Assembly (NCBI GenBank): GCA_035573715.1 | Contig: DATLZZ010000020.1 | Location: forward strand, 1-50,791 | Length of the DNA stretch: 50,791 nt | From: JACPRL01 sp035573715 | GTDB taxonomy: Bacteria > Acidobacteriota > Terriglobia > Acidiferrales > 2-02-FULL-67-57 | Direction of reading: 5' to 3' | In this document: piece by piece, positions 34,459 to 41,872 of the stretch | Position numbering within the stretch: position 1 is the first letter of the stretch | Layout of the letters: each line of letters starts with the position of its first letter | Program-made: the position numbers and the translations under genes | Notes under the pieces: model-generated | What the model saw: only the letters and a program-made list of their open reading frames with translations | What the model was told of the DNA's origin: nothing | The model's database searches: none

Positions 34459-35757
34459 TTAGTCGTAGAGGGCGGCAAGTACGTCAAAGAAGCCAGGGAA
34501 AGAAATGTCCGCACAGTTGGCATCGTCAATCGTGGTCTGGCCCTCGGCCACCAGCCCCGCCACCGCCATGGCCATGGCGATGCGGTGGTCGCCGAAGCTG
34601 GAGACCGCGGCGCCGCGGAGTCGCTGGCGGCCGGGGATGTCGAGCCCATCGGGAAACTCCTCCACGCGCGCGCCAAAACGGCTCAAGTTCCTGGCAATTG
34701 CCGCTAACCGGTCAGTTTCCTTGACCCGCAGCTCGGCGGCGTCGCGCAGCCGCAGGCCCTCTCTGGTTTGCGTTCCGAGCACGGCAAGCACTGGCAGCTC
34801 ATCAATCAGTTGCACCGTGAGCGCGCCCTCGATGACACCGCCTTTCAGTATCGCGCCCCCACGCACGTGCAGGTTGGCGCGCAGTTCGCCCTGATGGGTC
34901 TCAAGGTCGAAGACTTTGATCTGCGCGCCCTGGGCCAGGAGGAAATCGAGTAGCGCAGTGCGGGTTGGGTTCAGGCTCACCTGTGGCAGCACCAGATTGG
35001 TCTTCGGCAACAGCAATCCCGCAACCAGCAAGAAAGCAGCGGCGCTCAGGTCGTTGGGAACCACAAAACGCTGCGCGCGCAGAGGCGTCCGCCCGACGAC
35101 AGACACGCGGCGGCGCTCCCGGGTTACAGAAGCGCCGAAAGCCTCTAGCGCAATCTCGGTGTGGTCGCGCGTCCGCACCGGCTCTTCGACCGAAGTGGTG
35201 CCGAGCGCGTGCAGACCGGCCAGCAGCACTGCCGTCTTCACCTGCGCGCTGGGCACGGGCAACACGTAGTCGATGGAACGCAGCGCTGCGCCGCGAATGC
35301 GCAGCGGCGGAAAGTCGCCGTCGCGAGCGTCGAGTGAAGCGCCCATCTGCCGCAGCGGCTCCATGACGCGGCGCATCGGGCGGCGGCGCAGCGACTCGTC
35401 CCCAGTCAGAACGGATTCAAATGGATGCGCGGCCAGCGCTCCGGCGAGCATCCGCAGGGTGGAGCCGGAATTTCCGGCATCGAGTTCGCGCGCCGGCGCT
35501 TGGAACCCACCCAGGCCGCGGCCTTCCACCCGCACCGTCGCAACCTCTGATTCTTCTCTCTGATCAATGCGCACACCCAACGCGGCCAGACAGTCGAGCG
35601 TGCTCCGGCAGTCGCGTCCCGAGGAGTAGTTGACCATCTCGGTCGTGCCCTCGGCCAGCGCGCCGAGAATGGCCAGACGATGAGAAATGGATTTGTCCCC
35701 GGGCAGGCGAGCCGTGCCCACCAGTCCGGCCGCGGGCCTAATCGTTCGCAGGCTCAT
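34459..35757 (-). CDS. aroA: 3-phosphoshikimate 1-carboxyvinyltransferase (EPSP synthase)
   Basis: A 432-aa shikimate-pathway enzyme that joins shikimate-3-phosphate and PEP. The signatures are GTARLPGDKSISHRLAILGA (substrate-binding DKSISHR), LDAGNSGSTLRMLAGALA (phosphate loop), DYVLPVPSAQVKTAVLLAG, and RVKETDRLAAIARNLSRFGA with SFGDHRIAMAMAVAGL near the end. Gly-Asn-Ser-Gly-Ser-Thr replaces the more common GNAGT, so it is closer to the class II type. ATG 35757 fits the family N-terminus; an ATG six codons upstream (35775) is possible. Confidence 0.96.
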   Translation of the reverse strand: MSLRTIRPAAGLVGTARLPGDKSISHRLAILGALAEGTTEMVNYSSGRDCRSTLDCLAALGVRIDQREESEVATVRVEGRGLGGFQAPARELDAGNSGSTLRMLAGALAAHPFESVLTGDESLRRRPMRRVMEPLRQMGASLDARDGDFPPLRIRGAALRSIDYVLPVPSAQVKTAVLLAGLHALGTTSVEEPVRTRDHTEIALEAFGASVTRERRRVSVVGRTPLRAQRFVVPNDLSAAAFLLVAGLLLPKTNLVLPQVSLNPTRTALLDFLLAQGAQIKVFDLETHQGELRANLHVRGGAILKGGVIEGALTVQLIDELPVLAVLGTQTREGLRLRDAAELRVKETDRLAAIARNLSRFGARVEEFPDGLDIPGRQRLRGAAVSSFGDHRIAMAMAVAGLVAEGQTTIDDANCADISFPGFFDVLAALYD

Positions 35758-35853
35758 GGCGACCGATTCTAGCATTCACTCGCCGGCAACCGATTGCGCG
35801 CCGGGGCAGTTCGGACTATCATGCAGAATTTGTCGCCCGCAGGGGGAACAAGT

Positions 35854-37677
35854 GTGAGGTCCTTACTCGGCGCTCGGGGTTGTCTGCTGGCGCTTGTGTT
35901 ATGCGCCGTGGCTTCGGCGCGAGCCGCCGAACCACCGGAGATCCTGCCGGTGGACCAAATCAAACCCGGCATGCGCGGAAAGGCCTACACCATCTTCGCC
36001 GGGCCGCAAATTGAAAGCTTCGACCTCGAGGTGCTCGGCGTGCTGCCCAACCTGCTTGGTCCTAAGCTGGACGTCATCCTCGTACGCCTGTTGGGAGACA
36101 AGCCAAACTACACGGGTGTGGTATCCGGAATGAGCGGCAGCCCGGTTTACATTGACGGTAAATTGGTGGGAGCGCTGTCGCTGCGCTTTGGGGCGTTCAC
36201 CAAGGAACCGATCGGCGGCGTGACGCCGATCGCGACCATGCTGCGCGCGGGGGAGTTTGCCGAGCCCTCACCCGGAAAGACCGCTGAGACCACCGCGCAC
36301 GCGCCGCCGCGCTACCGGCTGCCGGAAGAGTTCGCTTCGGCTGCGGGTTTGCCGCGCGGGCTGGATCCCTACCTGGTTCCGATCGATATGCCGCTCACGT
36401 TCGTCGGTTTTCACCCGCAAACCATCCACCGCTTTGCCGAGCCGCTCGGGCAGATGGGCTTCGTGGCGGTGCAGGGCGGCGGCACGGCCGCGCCGGGAGC
36501 GGGCGGAGCGCTCGAGCCCGGCGGAGCGGTCTCTGCAGCGCTGGTCACCGGCGACATGACCATCGCCGGCACCTGCACGATTTCCTATCGCAAGGGCGAC
36601 CAGCTCTACGCTTGTGGCCATCCTATCCTCGGCGTGGGACAGGTGACGCTGCCGATGGCGCGGGCGGAGATTGTGACCACCGTTCCCTCTGAGCTGGGCT
36701 CGTTCAAAATCGCCAACATCGGCGAGGTCATCGGGCAATTCGAGCAGGACCGGCGCAGCGCCATCGTCGGGCGGGTGGGGCCCGCGCCGCCCCTGGTGCC
36801 GGTGGAGTTGACGCTGGTGGCGCGCGGCCGCTCCACGCAGTACCGCTACAACATCTTCCAGCACCCGAAGTTTTCCCCGTTGCTGATGGACATCACACTG
36901 TTCAACGGCCTGCAAGCAGCGGTCGAGTCGAGCGAAGAGATGACCTATCGCGTCACCGGGCGTCTGGAGCTCGCCGGACATTCCGACGTCGTGCTCGACG
37001 ACATGTTCAGCCCCACCGACAGTTTTGTTCCCGACGCGCTCTGGGTGGTGGCCAGCGTCAGCGACACCTTCCGGCGCATCTTCGGAAACTCCTTTGAGAC
37101 GCCGAAAATCGAGCGCATTCACCTTAAAGTGGAACTGCTGCCCAGGCGGCTTTCGGCCACGATTGAAAACGCCTGGGCCAGCAAGAGCGAAGTGCGGCCC
37201 GGCGAGACCGTTTCGGTCAAGGTGGTACTGCGGCCCTACCGCGGCGAGCGCATCGTGCAGGACATCCCGATGACCATTCCGCCGCAGGCCACCAAAGGCG
37301 ATCTGCGCATCCTGGTGAGCGACGCGACCCTGCTCAACCGGCTCACCACCTCGCTGCTGCTCGGCCCGGCGCAGCAATTCCCCGGCGCGTTTCAGGCGCG
37401 GCTCACCAGCCTCGACCAGCTCATCAGCCTCCTCAACCGCGAGCGCCGCAACGACCACCTGTATGTCTCCATTTTCCAATCCACGCCGACGGTGCTGCTG
37501 GAGGACAAGATTCTGCCCAGCGTGCCGCTGTCGCAAATCAACGTGTTGAACGACGACACCACGGTGCCACGCCAGGGCAGTCCGCTCTATTTCCCGCAGT
37601 CCATCCTGACTGAAGCGAACCTTCCGCTCGGTCAGGTAATCACTGGCAGCCACTGGTTGACGCTGACGGTGCGCTGA
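35854..37677 (+). CDS. Secreted S55 (SpoIVB-like) peptidase-domain protein
   Basis: About 607 aa from GTG 35854, chosen for its ribosome site (AGGGGGAACAAGT) and the signal peptide that follows (GCLLALVLCAVASARA). ATG 35821 is an alternative. The S55 domain shows the catalytic Ser motif VSGMSGSPVYIDGKLVGALS (Ser near residue 94-96) and the His motif YACGHPILGVGQVTLPMARA. Around 300 further residues form beta-rich modules. SpoIVB cleaves a regulator in sporulating Firmicutes; this diderm homologue has an unknown target, probably periplasmic. It is 21 bases upstream of a propeller gene and two genes before a sigma-54 response regulator. Confidence 0.87.
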   Translation: MRSLLGARGCLLALVLCAVASARAAEPPEILPVDQIKPGMRGKAYTIFAGPQIESFDLEVLGVLPNLLGPKLDVILVRLLGDKPNYTGVVSGMSGSPVYIDGKLVGALSLRFGAFTKEPIGGVTPIATMLRAGEFAEPSPGKTAETTAHAPPRYRLPEEFASAAGLPRGLDPYLVPIDMPLTFVGFHPQTIHRFAEPLGQMGFVAVQGGGTAAPGAGGALEPGGAVSAALVTGDMTIAGTCTISYRKGDQLYACGHPILGVGQVTLPMARAEIVTTVPSELGSFKIANIGEVIGQFEQDRRSAIVGRVGPAPPLVPVELTLVARGRSTQYRYNIFQHPKFSPLLMDITLFNGLQAAVESSEEMTYRVTGRLELAGHSDVVLDDMFSPTDSFVPDALWVVASVSDTFRRIFGNSFETPKIERIHLKVELLPRRLSATIENAWASKSEVRPGETVSVKVVLRPYRGERIVQDIPMTIPPQATKGDLRILVSDATLLNRLTTSLLLGPAQQFPGAFQARLTSLDQLISLLNRERRNDHLYVSIFQSTPTVLLEDKILPSVPLSQINVLNDDTTVPRQGSPLYFPQSILTEANLPLGQVITGSHWLTLTVR

Positions 37678-37698
37678 AACCCTCGGAGCCAACTGACT

Positions 37699-39906
37699 AT
37701 GCGCAAAACCCTGCTGCTGATTGTCGCGGCGCTGGCGTTGCCGGCGCTGGCGGAAACCACTCGCTTCTGGCGCCAGGCCAGCTTCGCCGATTTCGAAAAG
37801 GGCACCGCCCGCGGCGTCTCGCTGCGCAGCGACGGCGAAATCGTGCTGGCGCCGCGTTACCGCGACCTCGCCGACCCCAACCTCGAGTTCGTCTGGGCGG
37901 TGGCTGAGGACAAGCAGGGGAACCTCTATGTGGGCGGCGGCACGCCCGCCAAGGTGGTGCGCGTAGCGCCCAGCGGCGAGACGAAAGTAGTGTTCGAGGC
38001 CAAGGAACTGGAAGTCCACGCCTTGGCCGTCGACCCGAAGTCGGGCACGCTTTATCTGGCCACCTCGCCCGATGGCAACGTCTATGCGCTGACACCCGGC
38101 GGCGAGGCCAGGCTGCTCTTTGAGCCAAAAACCAAATACCTGTGGGACTTGGTGCGCGCCGCCGACGGCACGCTTTATCTCGCCACTGGCGACAAGGGAG
38201 AGGTGTATCGCATCACGCCGGACGGCAAGGGGGAACTCTTCCTTTCCAGCGGCGAGACGCACGCACGCTCGTTGGCGCTGGACACCCAGGGCAACCTCTA
38301 CGTCGGCACCGAGCCCAATGGTCTGGTGCTGCGGCTCTCGCCCAAGGGCGAGGCCTTCGTGCTGTATGAAATGCCGCGCAAGGAAGTCACGGCGCTGCGC
38401 TTCGACTCCAGTGGCAACCTCTATGCCGCCGCCATCGGACAGAAAACCAAAGCGCTGCCCTTGCCGCCAAGTGTGCCGTCGAGCGTGCCCACGCAGCCAC
38501 CGCCCCAGCAGCCGGGCGCTACGGTCGTCGTAACCGCGACAGCGGGGGTGGCGCCCACGCCGCGCCTGCCGTTCCTAGTGGGCGGTGGCACCGACGTCTA
38601 CCGCATCGCGCCTGACGGCTATCCCGAGCGGGTGTGGACTTCGGCCACTGAACTGGCCTACGCGCTTTCCTTCGATCTCCAGGGCCGCGTGCTCATCGGC
38701 ACCGGCAATGAGGGCAAGCTGCTGGCCGTGGACTCCCCGACGTTGTTCACCGAAGTGGTGAAGACACCGGGGCAACAAATCACGGCGCTGTTGCGCTCCA
38801 GCACGGGCCGCATTTACGTCGGCACCGCCAACCCCGGCAAGCTGGCGGCCATCGGCCCGGAGCTCGAGGCCGAGGGGACGTTTGAATCTGATGTGTTCGA
38901 CGCCAACCTGTTTTCACAGTGGGGCCGCATCAGTTGGCAGAGCCGCTCCAACCCGGCCGCTGGCAGCGTGCAGTTGTTTACACGCTCGGGAAACACCTCT
39001 GACCCGCAGAAAAACTGGAGCCCGTGGTCGGAGGCGTACGCCGACTCGCAGGGCACGCTGATCGCCAGCCCGCCGGCGCGGTTCATTCAGTGGAAGGCCG
39101 TGCTGAAGCCAGCCGACTCGCGCACCCCGAGCCTCTCGGCGGTTTCCGTCGCCTATCTGCGCAGAAACGTGGCGCCGGTGGTGGAAACGGTGATCGTGCA
39201 GGCGCCGGGGATCGGCATCCGCAGCCTTCCCGCCGTGGGCAAGGAGTCGGAGCCGGCGCAGCTCGAGCTGCCCCCAACGGGCGGTCGCCAGGGCACCCTC
39301 CCGCAGCCGCCGCCGCAGGCTGGCCAGCGCATCGAGCCGCCTCCCCAGGGCGTCACCGATCCGGCAACGCGCAGCGTGATCTGGAGCGCCAGCGACGACA
39401 ACGACGATGCGCTGGTCTACTCCGTCTACTACCGCGGCGAGAACGAAACCCGCTGGAACCTGATGAAGGACAACCTTAAGGACAAGTACTACACCTGGGA
39501 GGCGGCCACGCTGCCCGACGGCGCCTACGTTCTGAAGGTTGTGGCGTCCGACGCGCCCTCCAATCCCGCCGACCGCGCCCGCACCGGCGAAAACCTCAGC
39601 GATCGCTTCGAGGTGGATAACACCCCGCCGCACATTGAGGCGCTGGCCGCCACGGCGCGCAGCCGCAGCGTCGAGGTCAGCTTTGTGGCCCGCGACACCT
39701 ACAGCCCGTTGAAGAAGGCGGAGTACTCGCTCGATGCCGGGGAGTGGAAGATGATCTTCCCCACCGAAGGCACCACCGATGCCCGCGAGCAGCGCTTCAG
39801 CTTCACACTGAGCGCCCTGGAACCCGGCGAGCACACGGTGGTGGTTCGCGTCTACGATCAGTTCGCCAATCCGGGATTGGCCAAAACGACTTTCACAGTA
39901 AAATAG
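37699..39906 (+). CDS. Secreted beta-propeller protein (NHL/Vgb-like repeats)
   Basis: 735 aa with a signal peptide (TLLLIVAALALPALAETTRF). Residues ~60-400 contain repeats of the form 'D..GNLYVG....V.R..P.G' (EDKQGNLYVGGGTPAKVVRV; DTQGNLYVGTEPNGLVLRLS; DSSGNLYAAAIG), typical of a six- or seven-bladed propeller, interrupted by a Pro-rich loop. The C-terminal third is Ig/fibronectin-like (VIWSASDDNDDALVYSVYYR; EYSLDAGEWKMIFPTEGTTD). No catalytic motif is seen. It is likely co-expressed with the S55 peptidase, perhaps as a ligand-binding partner, and sits 66 bases before the response-regulator gene. Confidence 0.85.
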   Translation: MRKTLLLIVAALALPALAETTRFWRQASFADFEKGTARGVSLRSDGEIVLAPRYRDLADPNLEFVWAVAEDKQGNLYVGGGTPAKVVRVAPSGETKVVFEAKELEVHALAVDPKSGTLYLATSPDGNVYALTPGGEARLLFEPKTKYLWDLVRAADGTLYLATGDKGEVYRITPDGKGELFLSSGETHARSLALDTQGNLYVGTEPNGLVLRLSPKGEAFVLYEMPRKEVTALRFDSSGNLYAAAIGQKTKALPLPPSVPSSVPTQPPPQQPGATVVVTATAGVAPTPRLPFLVGGGTDVYRIAPDGYPERVWTSATELAYALSFDLQGRVLIGTGNEGKLLAVDSPTLFTEVVKTPGQQITALLRSSTGRIYVGTANPGKLAAIGPELEAEGTFESDVFDANLFSQWGRISWQSRSNPAAGSVQLFTRSGNTSDPQKNWSPWSEAYADSQGTLIASPPARFIQWKAVLKPADSRTPSLSAVSVAYLRRNVAPVVETVIVQAPGIGIRSLPAVGKESEPAQLELPPTGGRQGTLPQPPPQAGQRIEPPPQGVTDPATRSVIWSASDDNDDALVYSVYYRGENETRWNLMKDNLKDKYYTWEAATLPDGAYVLKVVASDAPSNPADRARTGENLSDRFEVDNTPPHIEALAATARSRSVEVSFVARDTYSPLKKAEYSLDAGEWKMIFPTEGTTDAREQRFSFTLSALEPGEHTVVVRVYDQFANPGLAKTTFTVK

Positions 39907-39940
39907 CGGCCGGACGGAATCCCCGTTGCTTCCGGCCAGT

Positions 39941-39970
39941 CACCTGGGGTAAAGTTTTCCCTCCCAGGTG
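39941..39970 (+). promoter_or_regulatory. RNA hairpin covering the ribosome site of the sigma-54 regulator gene
   Basis: CACCTGGG (39941-39948) pairs perfectly with CCCAGGTG (39963-39970) across a 14-base loop. The 3' arm contains AGGTG, the only ribosome-site-like sequence before ATG 39973, so folding could limit translation. A second inverted repeat (GGCCGGA 39908-39914 / TCCGGCC 39931-39937) lies just upstream. Confidence 0.45.
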
Positions 39971-39972
39971 CA

Positions 39973-41367
39973 ATGGTTACCCCAGCCCACAAACCGCGCG
40001 TCGTCATCGCCGAAGACGATGTGCGCGAGCGCCAACTGGTGGCGGCGACGCTGCGCCCCGACTTCGAGGTGTTCGAGGCGGACGACCACGACGGCACCTA
40101 CCGGCTCCTCCAGCAGCATGTGCCCGACGTGCTCCTGCTCGACCTCAACCTCCGCTCCGGCAGCCTGCCGGAATGCCTGGCGCTGCTCAACGACCTCAGC
40201 CAGAGCGATTACGACACGCTGGTGATTGTGCTCAGCGACGACCGCGACAAGACCACCGCGCTCAAGGTGATGGACGCCGGGGCCTACGACTACTTCCTCA
40301 AGCCGGCCGATCCCACGCTGCTGCGCACCATCATCGACCGGGCAGTGGAGAAAGTACGAATCCAGCGCGAGAACCGCATTCTGCGCGAGGAGCTGCACCG
40401 CAAGGACGCGCTGGGCGACCTGCTGGGCTCGACCGACGCCATGCGGAGCCTGTTTGAATCCATCCGTCGCGTGGCGCAGTCGAACTCCACCGTCGCCATC
40501 CGGGGCGAAAGCGGCAGCGGCAAGGAGCTGGTGGCGCGCGCGCTCCACGACCTCAGCCCGCGGCGCCAGCGCACCTTCGTCAGCGTTAACTGCGCCGCGC
40601 TGCCGGAAACGCTGATGGAGGCCGAGCTGTTCGGCTACGAGAAGGGCGCGTTCACCGGCGCCACCGCCACCAAGGAGGGACGCGTCGAGCTGGCCAACAA
40701 AGGCACTCTCTTTCTTGATGAAATCGGCACGCTGACGCTGACGCTGCAAAGCAAGCTCCTGCGGGTACTGGAAGAGCGCTCGGTGGTGCGCCTGGGCGGC
40801 AAGAAGCCCATCAAGGTGGACTTCCGGCTGGTCACCGCCACCAACGAAGACCTGGAAGATCTGGTTCGCCAGGGCCGTTTCCGCGAGGACCTCTACTATC
40901 GCATCCATGTCGTGCCGTTGTTTGTGCCGCCGTTGCGGGAACGCGCCGACGACATTCCATTGTTGGTGGACTACTTCATCAAGGTCTATTGTGCCGCCAA
41001 TCACGTGACACGTAAACGCATCTCGGACGAAGCCTTGCAGATCCTGAAGCGTTATCGCTGGCCGGGCAACGTGCGCGAACTGGAAAATGTGGTGCAGCGA
41101 ATGGTGTTGATGACCGATGATGAGTTGATCCTGCCCAAGCACTTGCCGCGCGATATCGTCCAGGCCGCCGGCGGCGATACGCGCGGGCCCCGCCAGTTCC
41201 GCATCCCGACCCAGGGCATTAAACTGGAAGATGAGGTCTTGCAGTACGAGCGCCGCTGGCTGGAGACGGCGCTGGCCCAGGCCGATGGCGTCAAAGCCCG
41301 CGCTGCCGAGCTGCTGGGCTTGAACAAGGATCGAATGAAATACCTCTGCCGCAAGCACAACCTCTAG
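39973..41367 (+). CDS. Sigma-54-dependent response regulator, PrsR-like
   Basis: 464 aa. Receiver domain 8-125: acidic pocket EDD (14-16), phospho-acceptor Asp57 (VLLLDLNL), Lys110 (YFLKPADP). AAA+ domain ~150-380: Walker A GESGSGKE (178-185), GAFTGA loop (225-230, contacts sigma-54), Walker B GTLFLDEIG, and the arginine-finger segment WPGNVRELENVVQRM. Fis-type helix-turn-helix at the end (KARAAELLGLNKDRMKYLCR). The GAYDYFLKPADP stretch and the C-terminus resemble PrsR, the regulator of PEP-CTERM/exopolysaccharide genes. No cognate kinase is adjacent. The next downstream element is a sigma-54 promoter 158 bases after the stop, the likely target. Confidence 0.94.
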   Translation: MVTPAHKPRVVIAEDDVRERQLVAATLRPDFEVFEADDHDGTYRLLQQHVPDVLLLDLNLRSGSLPECLALLNDLSQSDYDTLVIVLSDDRDKTTALKVMDAGAYDYFLKPADPTLLRTIIDRAVEKVRIQRENRILREELHRKDALGDLLGSTDAMRSLFESIRRVAQSNSTVAIRGESGSGKELVARALHDLSPRRQRTFVSVNCAALPETLMEAELFGYEKGAFTGATATKEGRVELANKGTLFLDEIGTLTLTLQSKLLRVLEERSVVRLGGKKPIKVDFRLVTATNEDLEDLVRQGRFREDLYYRIHVVPLFVPPLRERADDIPLLVDYFIKVYCAANHVTRKRISDEALQILKRYRWPGNVRELENVVQRMVLMTDDELILPKHLPRDIVQAAGGDTRGPRQFRIPTQGIKLEDEVLQYERRWLETALAQADGVKARAAELLGLNKDRMKYLCRKHNL

Positions 41368-41414
41368 CCCGGGATTAGCCGAGGGTAAGAATTCCCCCTC
41401 AGGTAATAATTACT

Positions 41415-41435
41415 CCACCGGACGTGTTCCGGTGG
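41415..41435 (+). promoter_or_regulatory. Dyad, candidate enhancer (UAS) for the sigma-54 regulator
   Basis: CCACCGGA (41415-41422) and TCCGGTGG (41428-41435) form a perfect 8-bp dyad with spacer CGTGT. It is centred about 100 bases upstream of the -24 box at 41525, the usual distance for a bacterial enhancer-binding protein. No T-run follows, so it is unlikely to be a terminator. A smaller palindrome (GTAATAATTAC, 41403-41413) is adjacent. Confidence 0.5.
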
Positions 41436-41524
41436 CCCGAATCCAGAAAGATGGTACTTGTGGCACCTCTCTCCAACTCATTGATTATGCAGACAATGAG
41501 GAATTGTTCCTTTGCCGGTGAGTT

Positions 41525-41540
41525 TGGCCAATCGTTTGCA
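41525..41540 (+). promoter_or_regulatory. Sigma-54 (-24/-12) promoter of the RSPLE repeat-peptide gene
   Basis: TGGCCAATCGTTTGCA: GG (41526-41527) and GC (41538-41539) are separated by exactly 10 bases, and the -12 half TTGCA is perfect. The -24 half matches TGGC. Transcription would start near 41550, giving a leader of about 68 bases before ATG 41619. It directly follows the gene for a GAFTGA-containing activator. Confidence 0.75.
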
Positions 41541-41618
41541 TTCCCAAACAGCGGAAGTCGCGGGGTATTGCAAGCCCCGAGGGCCAAAAACGAGATTAAC
41601 TTAGGGAGGAAACACCAA

Positions 41619-41807
41619 ATGGCACCAAAGAAGGGGTCGAAGACAGCGAAGAAGACGCCGAAGCTAGGCCGTTCGAAGCTGGGCAGCAAGCGCTTGCAGC
41701 GCAGCCCGCTGGAGCGCAGCCCGCTGGAGCGCAGCCCACTGGAGCGCAGCCCACTGGAGCGCAGCCCACTCGAGCGCAGCCCGCTCGAGCGGAGCCCGCT
41801 GGAATAG
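41619..41807 (+). CDS. RSPLE heptarepeat peptide (Lys-rich leader plus seven RSPLE units), 62 aa
   Basis: ATG 41619 has an excellent ribosome site (AGGGAGGA, 41603-41610). Residues 1-27 are strongly basic (MAPKKGSKTAKKTPKLGRSK then LGSKRLQ), with no Sec or Tat signal. Residues 28-62 are exactly seven copies of Arg-Ser-Pro-Leu-Glu, ending Glu-TAG. The codons differ between units only at synonymous sites. The layout (charged leader, repeated short core) resembles multi-core peptide precursors. A sigma-54 promoter and a terminator bracket the gene alone. The convergent neighbour encodes a PqqD/RRE-M50-HlyD fusion, a plausible leader-recognition, cleavage and export protein. Alternatives are a nucleoid-binding or structural repeat protein. 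Family not recognised. Confidence 0.85.
   Translation: MAPKKGSKTAKKTPKLGRSKLGSKRLQRSPLERSPLERSPLERSPLERSPLERSPLERSPLE
41700..41804 (+). repeat. Seven tandem 15-bp units encoding RSPLE
   Basis: The units begin at 41700, 41715, 41730, 41745, 41760, 41775 and 41790. The base form is CGCAGCCCGCTGGAG. Changes between units are CCG/CCA, CTG/CTC, CGC/CGG and GAG/GAA; all are silent. Confidence 0.97.
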
Positions 41808-41835
41808 CTCCGGCATCGGATCGTCAGTCAACTTT

Positions 41836-41872
41836 GTGGGCTGCCGGCCAACCCGGCAGCCCACGTGCTTTT
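41836..41872 (+). terminator. Rho-independent terminator of the repeat-peptide gene
   Basis: A perfect 12-bp stem (GTGGGCTGCCGG 41836-41847 with CCGGCAGCCCAC 41853-41864), a 5-base loop, then GTGCTTTT. The T-run overlaps the stop of the convergent protease gene. On the minus strand no T-run follows the stem. Confidence 0.85.

Noticed and set aside
41415..41435. Terminator of the sigma-54 regulator gene
   Set aside because: The 8-bp dyad is not followed by a T-run on the plus strand, and its distance to the -24/-12 promoter fits an enhancer better.
41456..41475. A second sigma-54 promoter at TGGCAC in 'gtggcacctctctcc'
   Set aside because: The -24 half is perfect but there is no GC at the required spacing for the -12 half.
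41700..41804. CRISPR array or simple DNA satellite
   Set aside because: The units are contiguous without spacers, their length is a multiple of 3, and they are in frame inside a gene with a ribosome site, promoter and terminator.
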